A DNA stretch of 64,000 nucleotides, taken from Kineosporia corallincola. Its GTDB lineage: Bacteria > Actinomycetota > Actinomycetes > Actinomycetales > Kineosporiaceae. The stretch is taken from NCBI RefSeq assembly GCF_018499875.1, contig NZ_JAHBAY010000003.1, forward strand, positions 310,001-374,000, in the 5' to 3' direction. Below are positions 45,118 to 54,104 of the stretch, in pieces. The position numbers and the translations under genes are program-made. Position 1 is the stretch's first letter, and each line of letters opens with the position of its first letter. Below the pieces are notes generated by a model. The model saw only the letters and a program-made list of their open reading frames with translations, made no database searches and was not told the origin of the DNA.

Positions 45118-46119
45118 GTGCGCATCGCCATCCACGCCTTCGACGGCATCACGATGTTCCACCTGGCCGCGCCACAACTGGTGTTCGGCGAGGTCAGCAA
45201 GCTCGGGCTGGGCGAGTGGTCCACTGCCCTGTGGACGACGGGAGGGCCGTCGATCGTCACGGCCGAGGGCTACCCGATCAGCGGGCTGAACGGGCCGGAG
45301 GTGGTGGAGGGAGCCGACCTCCTCGTCGTCCCCTCATGGAGAGAGAGCCTGGAACCGGCGGGCGACGAACTGACCGGGGTGATCCGGCGGGCCCACGCGG
45401 GCGGCACCGGGGTGATCGGCCTGTGCCTGGGCGCTTTTCCGGTGGCCGAGGCGGGCCTGCTCGACGGCCGCTCGGCGGTGACCCACTGGAGCGCGACCGA
45501 CACCCTGACGGCCCGGCACCCGGAGATCACGGTGGACAGCTCGGTGCTGTACATCGACCACGGCGACGTCCTGACCTCCGCCGGAACGGCGTCGGGCATC
45601 GACGCCTGCCTCCACGTCGTCCGTAGGTTCCTGGGGGTCACCAGCGCGAACCGGGTGGCCCGCAGCCTGGTCGTGGCACCGCACCGGGAGGGCGGGCAGG
45701 CGCAGTACATCGAGCGGCCGGTGGTGAACGCGGACGCCGACGAGCCGATCGCGGCCGTTCTGGCCTGGGCGCTGACCCGGCTGGACCAGCCACTGACGCT
45801 GGAAGACCTGGCGACCCGGGCGACGATGAGCCGGCGCAACTTCGTGCGCCGGTTCCGCGAGGCGACCGGCACCACCCCGGCGCGCTGGGTGCTGGACCGG
45901 CGTCTGGACGAGGCCCGCGGACTGCTGGAGACCACCGCCTGGGGCATCGACCGGATCGCGCTGAGCTGCGGTTTCGGCAGCGCGGTGACGCTGCGGCAGA
46001 ACTTCGCGGCCCGCTTCGCCACCTCCCCCGCGGCCTACCGGCGCACGTTCCGGGCCCGCGATGCCGGTCACGTTACGACAACGTTTCCACCGGCGGTTCG
46101 CCCGGCTTCCGGCCGTTAA
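45118..46119 (+). CDS. GlxA-type AraC family regulator with DJ-1/PfpI domain
   Basis: A 333-residue regulator. The N-terminal DJ-1/PfpI-like domain (about 1-175) includes GVIGLCLGAFPVAEAGLLDG with a Cys at the nucleophile elbow. A C-terminal AraC helix-turn-helix pair follows (about 215-310; TLEDLATRATMSRRNFVRRF and IALSCGFGSAVTLRQNF). It is divergent from the isochorismatase-family gene, its most likely target. GTG start. Confidence 0.93.
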   Translation: MRIAIHAFDGITMFHLAAPQLVFGEVSKLGLGEWSTALWTTGGPSIVTAEGYPISGLNGPEVVEGADLLVVPSWRESLEPAGDELTGVIRRAHAGGTGVIGLCLGAFPVAEAGLLDGRSAVTHWSATDTLTARHPEITVDSSVLYIDHGDVLTSAGTASGIDACLHVVRRFLGVTSANRVARSLVVAPHREGGQAQYIERPVVNADADEPIAAVLAWALTRLDQPLTLEDLATRATMSRRNFVRRFREATGTTPARWVLDRRLDEARGLLETTAWGIDRIALSCGFGSAVTLRQNFAARFATSPAAYRRTFRARDAGHVTTTFPPAVRPASGR

Positions 46120-46243
46120 GGCCCGCCCCTGCACGCTTCCCGGGCCCAAGCAGGCGTTTGGCCCGCCCCAAGCCGCACGGCATGACCCGTTACCTCAGGT
46201 TAGGCTCAACGCCGGTCACAGCCCTCGTACAGCTGTGCAATGC

Positions 46244-46258
46244 TGACCATCTCGGTCA
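46244..46258. promoter_or_regulatory. Possible operator dyad
   Basis: TGACC-N5-GGTCA lies 22 bases upstream of the binding-protein start, in the 161-base spacer. Just 5' is the palindrome ACAGCTGT. This could be a site for a repressor of the amino acid transporter; no adjacent regulator identifies it. Confidence 0.35.
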
Positions 46259-46280
46259 ATGTGGAAGGGAATATTCAAGG

Positions 46281-47114
46281 ATGACCAGCAAGAGGTTCCT
46301 CATCGCCCCGGTGGCCGCGCTGATGGTGCTGGGCCTGGCGGCCTGCGGCAGCGACTCCGGCGGCAGCTCCGGCTCCGGCAGCAGCGAGAACAAGGAACCG
46401 CTGAAGGTCGCCACGGAGGGTACCTACGCGCCCTTCACCTTCCACGACGAGAAGACCAACGAGCTCACCGGTTACGACGTCGAGGTGGTCGAGGCGGTGG
46501 CCGAGAAGCTCGGTCGCGAGGTGGAGTTCTCCGAGACCACCTGGGACTCGATCTTCGCCGGCCTGGAGGCCAAGCGGTACGACGTGATCGCCAACCAGGT
46601 CTCGATCACCGACGAGCGCACCGCGAAGTACAGCTTCTCGCAGCCCTACACGGTGTCGTCCGGCGTCATCGTGACCCGGGCCGACGACACCTCGGTGACC
46701 AGCGCCGCCGACCTGAAGGGCAAGACCTCCGCGCAGTCGTCCACCAGCAGCTTCGGCGAGGCGGCGACCGAGGCCGGCGCCAAGGTGGAGGCGGTGGAGG
46801 GCTTCACCCAGGCCGTCGCCCTGCTCAAGCAGAAGCGTGTCGACGTCACCATCAACGACAGCCTGGCCGTGCTCGACTACCAGAAGACCAGCGGCGACCA
46901 GGACGTGAAGATCGCCGGCACGATCGGCGAGGAGACCCAGCAGGCCTTCGCCTTCCGCAAGGACAGCGACCTGCCGGCCGAGTTCGACACGGCGCTCGAC
47001 GAGCTGCGCGCCGACGGCACGCTGGCCGAGATCGCCGAGAAGTACTTCGGTGAGGACGTCTCCGGCGGCACCACCGACGAGGAGACCTCGACCCCGAGCC
47101 CGTCGGAGAGCTGA
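46281..47114 (+). CDS. Amino acid ABC transporter substrate-binding lipoprotein
   Basis: A 277-residue polar amino acid-binding protein. The lipobox is GLAACGSD (Cys near residue 20) followed by a Ser/Gly linker. The mature domain has [32 protein letters not shown] and [20 protein letters not shown], closest to cystine-type (TcyA/FliY) binders. A Thr/Ser-rich tail follows. It is the first gene of a three-gene transporter operon. Confidence 0.92.
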   Translation: MTSKRFLIAPVAALMVLGLAACGSDSGGSSGSGSSENKEPLKVATEGTYAPFTFHDEKTNELTGYDVEVVEAVAEKLGREVEFSETTWDSIFAGLEAKRYDVIANQVSITDERTAKYSFSQPYTVSSGVIVTRADDTSVTSAADLKGKTSAQSSTSSFGEAATEAGAKVEAVEGFTQAVALLKQKRVDVTINDSLAVLDYQKTSGDQDVKIAGTIGEETQQAFAFRKDSDLPAEFDTALDELRADGTLAEIAEKYFGEDVSGGTTDEETSTPSPSES

Positions 47115-47120
47115 TCCCCC

Positions 47121-47789
47121 GTGGACGATTCGACCGTCGAGCTGATCCGCGACTCGCTCGGTCCGCTGCTGAGCGGGATGGTGAAGGGCACCGTCCCGCT
47201 CACCGCGGTGAGCTTCGTGCTGGGCCTGGTGGTGGCCCTGGTGGTGGCGCTGATGCGACTGTCACCGTTGTGGCCGGTCTCCGCGATCGCCCGGTTCTAC
47301 GTCTCGGTGATCCGTGGAACGCCGCTTCTGGTGCAGCTTTTCATCATCTTCTACGGCCTGCCCTCGCTCGGCGCGACGATCGACCCGTGGCCCAGCGCCT
47401 GCCTGGCGTTCACCCTGAACGTGGGCGGTTACGCCTCCGAGATCATCCGTGCGGCCATCGTCTCGGTGCCGCGTGGGCAGTGGGAGGCGGCGCAGACCGT
47501 CGGCATGAACCACCCGACCGCCCTGCGGCGCATCATCCTGCCGCAGGCCACCCGGGTGGCCGTGCCGCCACTGTCGAACACGCTGATCTCGCTGGTGAAG
47601 GACACCTCGCTGGCCTCCAGCATCCTGGTCACCGAAACCTTCCGCAAGGCACAGGAACTCGCGGCGCCCACCTACGAGTTCTTCACCCTCTACATGGTGG
47701 CGGCGGCGTACTACTGGGTGGTCTGCCTGGTTCTGTCGTTCGCCCAGACCCGGTTCGAGTCGCGACTGGACAGGTACGTGGCCTCATGA
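47121..47789 (+). CDS. Amino acid ABC transporter permease
   Basis: A 222-residue His/Glu/Gln-type permease with about five helices. [19 protein letters not shown] is the N-terminal family motif, and the EAA-type loop reads [26 protein letters not shown] 47121 follows the binding protein by six bases. ATGA overlap with the ATPase. Confidence 0.93.
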   Translation: MDDSTVELIRDSLGPLLSGMVKGTVPLTAVSFVLGLVVALVVALMRLSPLWPVSAIARFYVSVIRGTPLLVQLFIIFYGLPSLGATIDPWPSACLAFTLNVGGYASEIIRAAIVSVPRGQWEAAQTVGMNHPTALRRIILPQATRVAVPPLSNTLISLVKDTSLASSILVTETFRKAQELAAPTYEFFTLYMVAAAYYWVVCLVLSFAQTRFESRLDRYVAS

Positions 47790-48538
47790 GCACCTTGCTG
47801 GAAGTCCGTGGCCTGAACAAGTCCTTCGGGTCGAACCACGTGCTGCGCGGCATCGACCTCGCCGTGCCCGCCGGCTCGGTCACGGTGCTGATCGGCCCGT
47901 CCGGCTCGGGCAAGACCACCGTGCTGCGCTCGCTGAACGCGCTGGAGACGCCGGACTCCGGGGTGGTGCGGATCGGTGACGTCTCGGTGGACTTCGGGGC
48001 GAAGCCGGACCGCCGCTCGGTCACCCGGCTGCGCGCCCAGAGCGGCATGGTGTTCCAGAGCCACCACCTGTTCCCGCACCTCAGTGTGCTGCGGAACATC
48101 ACCGAGGGCCCGACGGTGGTGCAGAAGCGGCCCGCCGCCGAGGTCCGCACCGAGGCCCTGGCCCTGCTCGAACGCGTCGGCCTGGCCGACAAGGCCGAGC
48201 AGTACCCGTACCAGCTGTCGGGTGGTCAGCAGCAGCGCGTCGGCATCGCCCGGGCGCTGGCGATCAGACCGAGGCTGATGCTGTTCGACGAGCCCACCTC
48301 CGCCCTTGACCCGGAACTGGTGGGCGAGGTGCTGTCGGTGATGAAGGACCTGGCCTCCGAGGGCTGGACGATGGTCGTGGTCACCCACGAGATGCGGTTC
48401 GCCCGGCAGGTGGCCGACCAGGTGCTGTTCATGGACGGCGGGGTGATCGTCGAGAGCGGTCCGCCGGCCCGGGTGCTCGACCACCCGGAACAGGAACGCA
48501 CGCAACGGTTCCTGCACCGGATCAACGACCCGATCTGA
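47786..48538 (+). CDS. Amino acid ABC transporter ATP-binding protein
   Basis: A 250-residue ATPase. Walker A is GPSGSGKTT (near residue 36), Q-loop [11 protein letters not shown], signature [15 protein letters not shown], Walker [13 protein letters not shown] and switch His in VVVTHEM. It drives the upstream permease; homologues import cystine, glutamine or histidine. A hairpin follows at 48543. Confidence 0.95.
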   Translation: MSTLLEVRGLNKSFGSNHVLRGIDLAVPAGSVTVLIGPSGSGKTTVLRSLNALETPDSGVVRIGDVSVDFGAKPDRRSVTRLRAQSGMVFQSHHLFPHLSVLRNITEGPTVVQKRPAAEVRTEALALLERVGLADKAEQYPYQLSGGQQQRVGIARALAIRPRLMLFDEPTSALDPELVGEVLSVMKDLASEGWTMVVVTHEMRFARQVADQVLFMDGGVIVESGPPARVLDHPEQERTQRFLHRINDPI

Positions 48539-48542
48539 GCCT

Positions 48543-48568
48543 CACCGGTCGTTCAGGGCCGACCGGTG
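48543..48568. terminator. Bidirectional terminator hairpin
   Basis: CACCGGTCG (48543-48551) pairs with CGACCGGTG (48560-48568) around eight bases, in the 30-base space between the convergent ATPase and SDR genes. Confidence 0.75.
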
Positions 48569-49399
48569 CTACCCCTGCGCCTCCTCCGCCCAGGACCGGT
48601 ACTCCTGCCACTGCGCCAGTCGCGACTCGTAGTCCTTCGTCGCGATGCCGATCGGCGCCTTGCCGAAGAACACGCGCAGAGGCGGGTTTTCGTCGTCCAC
48701 AATTTTGAGCACGACGGCGGCCGAGGCACCCGGGTCACCCGGTTCGGCCACCCGCGCCCTGCGGCCCTCGGCCGCCTTGACCCGGAACTCGTCGTAGGCG
48801 GGCAGCTGGTCGGCGTGCTTCGCCGAACTGCCGCCCCAGTCGGTCGAGAACCCGCCGGGCTCGATCAGGGTGACCTTGATGCCGAAGTCCGCGACCTCCT
48901 GGGCCAGGGCCTGGCTGAACCCCTCGAGGGCCCACTTGGAGGCGTTGTAGATGCCGATGTTCGGGAAGGCGGAGATACCGCCGATCGAGGAGACCTGGAG
49001 GATGTGACCGCCGCCGGACTCGCGCAGCAGGGGCACCGCCGCCTGGGTCACCCAGAGCGCGCCGAACACGTTGGTCTCGAACTGGGCCCGGGCCTCGGCC
49101 TCGGAGATCTCCTCGATCATGCCGAACTGGCCGTACCCGGCGTTGTTCACGACCACGTCGAGACCACCGAAGTGGTCGTGGGCCCGGCGGACGGCCGCGA
49201 ACCCGGCCTCCCGGTCGGTCACGTCGAGCCGGATCGGCAGCAGCCGGTCGCCGTACTTCGCGACCAGGTCGTCCAGGCTGGTCAGGTCGCGCGCGGTGGC
49301 GGCGACCCGGTCGCCGCGCTCCAGGGCGGCGGCCGCCCACTCGTGCCCGAAACCGCGCGAGGCGCCGGTGATGAACCACGTCCTGCTCATGTCGCTCAT
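48569..49399 (-). CDS. SDR family oxidoreductase
   Basis: A 276-residue short-chain dehydrogenase. Cofactor loop TGASRGFG near residue 12, VNNAGYG near 86, catalytic SSIGG with Ser near 139 and YNASK near 153. An Arg in the second-strand region (ATARDL) suits NADP. The start is ATG 49399 or 49390; neither has a clear ribosome site. The substrate is unknown. Confidence 0.9.
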   Translation of the reverse strand: MSDMSRTWFITGASRGFGHEWAAAALERGDRVAATARDLTSLDDLVAKYGDRLLPIRLDVTDREAGFAAVRRAHDHFGGLDVVVNNAGYGQFGMIEEISEAEARAQFETNVFGALWVTQAAVPLLRESGGGHILQVSSIGGISAFPNIGIYNASKWALEGFSQALAQEVADFGIKVTLIEPGGFSTDWGGSSAKHADQLPAYDEFRVKAAEGRRARVAEPGDPGASAAVVLKIVDDENPPLRVFFGKAPIGIATKDYESRLAQWQEYRSWAEEAQG

Positions 49400-49567
49400 T
49401 TCGTTGGGGACGACGGGAGACCGGCGACGCTGCCGGCCCTTCGCACACTGCCACAGCGCCCGGAGCCGCGCACGCGCAAGAGGAGTGTCCTCCGTTACGG
49501 TCGGCGGGTGTCCCGCGAAGGCGCTCAATCCACGGGCCGACGGGCGGATGCCTGGCACCATAGGTGT

Positions 49568-50497
49568 ATGGCAAGCCGTAAACGCCGAAACCCCAACCGC
49601 ACCGCCACCCGCCCGACGGCCACCGCGCAGGTGCTGCACACCACCCCGCTCGCGGGTCTACAGCCGGTCGTCCTCGGAGAATGGGACGACGCCGACGGGC
49701 AGCTGTCCGCCCAGGAGGCCGCCGACGGCATCGCCGTCTTCGGGGACGCCCTGCTCGAAGACCTCCGCGGCCTCCGGCACCGGCTCGACGCCGAGCTCCT
49801 GGTCGGCTCGGTCTTCGGGGCGATCGAGGAGAGCTCACCACCCGAGGTGGACGACGCGGCCCGGCTCACCGTCGCCGTCACCGCGATGCTGCACCTGATC
49901 GAGGCCTGCACGCAGGTGCCCGCCCCGGTCACCCTGGGCTTCCTGATGCTCGCCGCCGAGCAGGGCCCCGCGCTCAGCCGTCAGGCCGCCCGCGCCGCCG
50001 CCGACCGGATGCTCGCCGCCGGCGTGCAGCCGCCGGTCTGGGCGCAGGCCGCCCCGCCCGAGCTGGTGCGGGCCTGGCAGGTCAGCGACGGCAGCGGCAC
50101 CCGGTCCGCGCTGGGCATGGTGTTCAGCGCGGGGCACCGCGACCACGCCCTCACCGTCACCGTCGCTCCCGACGCCGGCGCCGCCGACGTCGCCCTGAGC
50201 GAGGGCCGCGAGGCCCGGGAGCTGCACGACGAGCTGATCAGCGAGCTCCAGGCCGAGCCGGCCGCCCGGATCATCGACCTGGACGCCGCCGGACTGCTGA
50301 CCGAGCTGCGCCCGGTGCTGGCCGCGGAGCCCGCCCTGGCCGACGCCGAGCTGACGTCCGAGGCGGTGCCGAACCTGTACCTGGTGCACGCGCGGGCCCG
50401 GCAGCTGGCCGCGGTGCTGGGCGAGCCGGACGTGCAGCTGCACGCCGACGCCGTGTTGCAGGAGACCGGCGCGGCTGGGCCGGCGGCCGCGGTCTGA
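49568..50497 (+). CDS. Hypothetical Ala-rich soluble protein
   Basis: A 309-residue protein I do not recognise. The first 25 residues are basic (MASRKRRNPNRTA), the rest is rich in Ala, Leu, Glu and Asp and looks mostly helical, without membrane spans or signal peptide. Codon use matches its neighbours, supporting a real gene. No function is proposed. Confidence 0.7.
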   Translation: MASRKRRNPNRTATRPTATAQVLHTTPLAGLQPVVLGEWDDADGQLSAQEAADGIAVFGDALLEDLRGLRHRLDAELLVGSVFGAIEESSPPEVDDAARLTVAVTAMLHLIEACTQVPAPVTLGFLMLAAEQGPALSRQAARAAADRMLAAGVQPPVWAQAAPPELVRAWQVSDGSGTRSALGMVFSAGHRDHALTVTVAPDAGAADVALSEGREARELHDELISELQAEPAARIIDLDAAGLLTELRPVLAAEPALADAELTSEAVPNLYLVHARARQLAAVLGEPDVQLHADAVLQETGAAGPAAAV

Positions 50498-50556
50498 TCC
50501 GTCCCCGGTCACGGCGGGTGCACGGCCTCGGGGCGCCGGGGTCGTCCACCCGCCGT

Positions 50557-51156
50557 TCAGCCGCCCGCACCCACCCCGTTGTCCGGCGCGCTGTCGCCCG
50601 AGATGTCGCCGCGCTCAACGACTTCGCGAAGCGGCGGCAGCAGGTCGTCCAGCTCCTCCTCGGTGGCCGGGCGGGCGTCGAGCGCGGCCTGCCGGATGAG
50701 GCCGGAACCGGCCACGGCGCCGATCCCGCTCACCCGCACCAGCAGGCCGTCGCGGACCAGGGCGTACTCCTCACGATCGTCCGCCACCCGGCGCCAGCCG
50801 TCGTCGTCACGGGTGCATTCCACCGTGACGCCCACCCCCTCGGCGCCGGGGACGGGCAGGGCGGGGCAGGTGTCGTCGTCGAGGCCGGCCCGCTCGACCG
50901 TGAGGCGCAGGTCGTCGCCCTGGGCCGAGGCGTAGACGGCCTGGTAGCCGGAATCGCCGTAGACGCCGTTGCCGCCGGCCGCCAGGTGATAGGCGTCCAG
51001 CTCCAGCACGTAGACCTGATCGACGTCGAAACCAGCCGCCAGAGCGCGTTCTCGCTGCTCGTCGGTCGCGGCGGCGGCCGACTCGCCGCACCCGGCCAGG
51101 GTCAGGAGTACAACGCCGACACCGAGCAGGGCTGTCCGGAACATCCTGTTTTCCAT
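50557..51156 (-). CDS. Secreted lipoprotein of unknown function
   Basis: A 199-residue lipoprotein. The signal peptide ends in TLAGCGES (lipobox Cys near residue 23). The mature part has two Cys (DDDTCPALP, VTVECTRDD), probably one disulfide, and short strands such as VYVLELDAYHLAAGGNGVYG. ATG 51156 or 51144 may be the start. No enzymatic motif. Confidence 0.75.
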   Translation of the reverse strand: MENRMFRTALLGVGVVLLTLAGCGESAAAATDEQRERALAAGFDVDQVYVLELDAYHLAAGGNGVYGDSGYQAVYASAQGDDLRLTVERAGLDDDTCPALPVPGAEGVGVTVECTRDDDGWRRVADDREEYALVRDGLLVRVSGIGAVAGSGLIRQAALDARPATEEELDDLLPPLREVVERGDISGDSAPDNGVGAGG

Positions 51157-51208
51157 GCGGGTGACCCTACGCACGTGAGCACGCACGCAGCGTCCACCGA
51201 AAGCATGA

Positions 51209-51241
51209 TCGTCGTCCGACCAAAGAATGAACGGACGACGA
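51209..51241. other. Hairpin with GGACGACG core between divergent genes
   Basis: TCGTCGTCCG (51209-51218) pairs with CGGACGACGA (51232-51241) over a 13-base loop. It lies between a leftward lipoprotein and a rightward frameshifted gene, where a terminator is not expected, so it may be a regulatory or repeat element. The core matches the hairpins at 4236, 18335 and 25323. Confidence 0.55.
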
Positions 51242-51294
51242 AAGACCCTTTTCAGCCCCGGTTCACGTGTTCCGGTTCCGATACCCGTGCTGAC

Positions 51295-51986
51295 TTGCCG
51301 CCCGAGATCACGAATCAGGTAGTACCAGGGCAATGGTCCGCGAAAACCCGACAATTCGGTGCGCGTTTCAATCCACCCGCGACCTGGCCACCCGTACCCG
51401 ACGGCTGGACGCCCCCTCCCGGCCGGCAGCCCGATCCCTCCTGGCCCCCACGGCCCGAGGGCTGGCAGCTGTGGCTCCCGGACGCGCCGGACCCGGAGTT
51501 CCCGCGCTCCAGCTTCTTCGACGGTGAGCCGGCCACCGGCGCGATGGAGTACCCCATCTCGTCGTCCACCGGGAAGACCGCCGGGCCAGCCCAGGAACCG
51601 GCGGCCGCGCCGGACCGGCAGCCGTTCACCCCGAACCCGGCCGGCCGGCAGCTGGCCCTCGAACTCTACGAGGGGCCCAGCGGGAACGCCGCCAAGGGCT
51701 CGGCTTCTTCTGGAGCGGCGTCGTCGTCTTCCTGATCGGCGCCGGCACGGCCCTCGTCGCGATCGAGCGGGGCGGCGGAACCGCCTGGACCGGTGGGATG
51801 TTCGCCGGCGGCACGCTCATCCTGCGTGGCCTCGCCGCCCTCCAGGCGTCCCGGGACGAGGGCGCGCGGTCACTGCCGCGCAGCACCTGGCTCCTGGCCG
51901 GCTCCGCCCTGCTGCTGGTCGGCGCGGTGGGCTACTACGTCTTCATCGCCCTGGACCCGTTCCAGGTGACGCCGGCCGTTCCGTAG
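51295..51986 (+). pseudogene. Frameshifted membrane protein with PPxW-rich N-terminus
   Basis: The first reading frame holds an N-terminal FGARFNPPATWPPVPDGW-type Pro/Trp repeat (about 51355-51470), common ahead of membrane helices in actinobacterial proteins, and a linker. It runs into a stop at 51735. The membrane part (GLGFFWSGVVVFLIGAG, then helices to 51986) continues in the frame entered at the GGG run 51696-51698. One extra G there would join both halves cleanly. The start is uncertain: TTG 51295, or ATG 51205 inside the hairpin. Function unknown. Either a sequencing indel or a true null mutation. Confidence 0.7.
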
Positions 51987-52037
51987 GCAGCGCGGGCAGG
52001 TCCGGCCTGCGGCTCCGCATGGACGCTGGGCCAAGGA

Positions 52038-52073
52038 GAACGGGCTGGTCTCGGCGTAGAGAACAGCCCGTTC
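52038..52073. terminator. Terminator hairpin
   Basis: GAACGGGCTG (52038-52047) pairs with CAGCCCGTTC (52064-52073) across a 16-base loop, between two convergent genes. Confidence 0.7.
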
Positions 52074-52102
52074 CCGGCGGGGCATCGCCGCCGGATCGGT
52101 CC

Positions 52103-53971
52103 TCAGCGCCGGCGCAGCCGCACCGTCACCGCGGTCCGCGAGTAGTCCACGTCCGCCCGCAGCCCGCTCGGCACCGTCACCGTGCCGAAGGTGCCCTGCA
52201 CCCGGCTCCCCCGGATCACCACGACGTCACCCGCCGCGCCCGTCACCTGGAGACCGGCGCCGCCCCGCAGCACGACCTTGCCGTCGACCGTGATCCGCAG
52301 CGCCCCGGAGCTTTTCAGCATGCCGCCGAGCTGCCGGTACTCGCCCTCGATCCGCGCGGACCGGGTGACGGCGAGCGTTCCGGCGTTGACCCGCACGTCA
52401 CCGCGACCGAGCGCCGTGGCGCTCGCCACCGTGAGCGTGCCCGCCACCAGCTCGGTGCCGCCGCGGTAGGAGTTGTCGCCGCTCAGCGTCAGCGCGCCGG
52501 TGCCCGACTTGGTCAGACCGCCGCGTCCGCCGATGTCGTTGCGCCATACGTCGTTCGCCGAGAACCCGCCCAGGGACGCGTCCATCGTCACCTCGACGTC
52601 CCGGGCGAACGAGCCGTAACCGTCCGCCGCCGCGAAAAGGTTCAGACGTCCCCAGTTCTCGGGGCCGTCGAGCAGCGGGTGCCCGGCCTCCAGCGCCGTG
52701 GTGCGCAGCACCTCGCGGCGCTGGGCAGCGCTCAGGTACGGCTGGCGCGTCTCCAGCAGCACCTCCGCGCCCTTCGGCACCACCATGGCCGCGGACGACT
52801 TCTTCGCCGGCAGGCCGTAGGTCAGCTTCTGCTCGACCAGGCGGCGGTTCGCGGCCCGGTCGGCGTAGGCGTCCGTCGTTGTGTCGGCGCCGTGCGCGTA
52901 GCCGATCAGGTCCTCGCCCACCTTGGCACTGAAGTAGGCGTTGGCCTGCTTCAGCGCCGCGGACTTGAGGGACGCGTTGGCCGGGTCGCCGAGAACGGCA
53001 GCGGCCAGGGCGGTGGCCAGGATCCGGCCGCCGATCACGTCGACCGGCGAGTGCATGCCCGACACGACGCGGGTGTCCGCGAGGTCCATGGCGGAGGTGA
53101 ACAGCTCCTGGAACCGCTCCGGCACCGCGTAGGCGTAGGCCAGCGAGGCCAGGTAGAAGGCGTTGGTGTGGCCGCTGGGGAAACCGCCGTCCTCGGCCGG
53201 GGTGGCGCCCCGCTGGCGCAGCAGCTGCGGGATCACGGTGACCGCAGAATCGTACACGGGGTAACCGAATTCGTCGGTGGTGCCGGTGTCGACCACTTCG
53301 CTGTCGGCGGTCATCCGCCAGGGGCGCGGGTACTGGTAGGCGGCCTTGGACGGGTTGCCGGAGGAGTAGTTGCCGCGCAGCGTGTTCACCAGGGTCACGA
53401 CCTGGCCCAGCTCGGAGGTCGCCGAGCCGGCGCCGAGGGCGGAGCCGGTGGCCGCGCCGGCCGGGACGGCGTCATCCAGTTTGGTCGCGGGGGTTCCGGT
53501 GGGCGCCTCGGTGATCCCGGTGACGGCCAGCGCACCCTCCCGGTAGAGGGCGGCGAGCGGGCCCATCCCGGCGATGGCGGCGTAGCTCTGGTGCTGACGG
53601 TCGGCGATGAAGGCCCGCGCCACCTGGGCGGTGGTGCGGGTCCGGCTGATCTGCGCCATGTGCCTCATGTTGGCGCGCAGCACCGAGGGTGACAGCACCG
53701 TGCCGGTGTTCCAGGCGTCCCCGGTTCGCCACAACCGCGTCATGCCGGTGAGGACGTTGACGGCGGCGTTGGTCTCGGCGGTGGTGTTCGCGGTGACGTT
53801 GGTCGTGTAGGAGTCGACGAACGCCTGCATCACCGACTGCGTGGCCGCCGCGGTGAGCGGCGCGGCCGAGGCGGTGCGGGAGAGCAGCGTCGGCCCGGCG
53901 GCGAGGCCGGCCGAGGACGCGAGCGTGGCACGCAGCAGCGTGCGGCGGTTCATGGTGAGGGACGCGGGCAT
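52103..53971 (-). CDS. TAT-exported class A acid phosphatase with autotransporter-type strand repeat
   Basis: A 622-residue secreted protein. A twin-arginine signal starts MNRRTLLRATLASSAGLAAG. A PAP2/class A acid phosphatase domain (about 80-350) follows: YPRPWR, GGFPSGHTNAF, and RVVSGMHSPVDVIGG, with the conserved His residues. A C-terminal region (about 440-622) has SGTGALTLSGDNSYRGGTEL, the autotransporter-associated beta-strand repeat, and a parallel-strand tail. It would release phosphate outside the cell. The repeat is odd in a Gram-positive without autotransporters. ATG 53971 or 53953 may be the start. Confidence 0.85.
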   Translation of the reverse strand: MPASLTMNRRTLLRATLASSAGLAAGPTLLSRTASAAPLTAAATQSVMQAFVDSYTTNVTANTTAETNAAVNVLTGMTRLWRTGDAWNTGTVLSPSVLRANMRHMAQISRTRTTAQVARAFIADRQHQSYAAIAGMGPLAALYREGALAVTGITEAPTGTPATKLDDAVPAGAATGSALGAGSATSELGQVVTLVNTLRGNYSSGNPSKAAYQYPRPWRMTADSEVVDTGTTDEFGYPVYDSAVTVIPQLLRQRGATPAEDGGFPSGHTNAFYLASLAYAYAVPERFQELFTSAMDLADTRVVSGMHSPVDVIGGRILATALAAAVLGDPANASLKSAALKQANAYFSAKVGEDLIGYAHGADTTTDAYADRAANRRLVEQKLTYGLPAKKSSAAMVVPKGAEVLLETRQPYLSAAQRREVLRTTALEAGHPLLDGPENWGRLNLFAAADGYGSFARDVEVTMDASLGGFSANDVWRNDIGGRGGLTKSGTGALTLSGDNSYRGGTELVAGTLTVASATALGRGDVRVNAGTLAVTRSARIEGEYRQLGGMLKSSGALRITVDGKVVLRGGAGLQVTGAAGDVVVIRGSRVQGTFGTVTVPSGLRADVDYSRTAVTVRLRRR

Positions 53972-54104
53972 TGCGCTGATTGTGCAGGCACCTGGTCGGT
54001 TTCCGGCGAACAGCGGGCGGGAACCAAGTTAACCGGTCGTAAATCCCACTGCCGCCGGTGAACCGCCCGCCCCCGTCACCAGCGGGGGCAGGCCGAAAGG
54101 CGAT

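Noticed and set aside
46120-46280. Possible riboswitch before the cystine-type transporter
   Set aside because: No SAM or other riboswitch core could be traced; only short dyads are visible.
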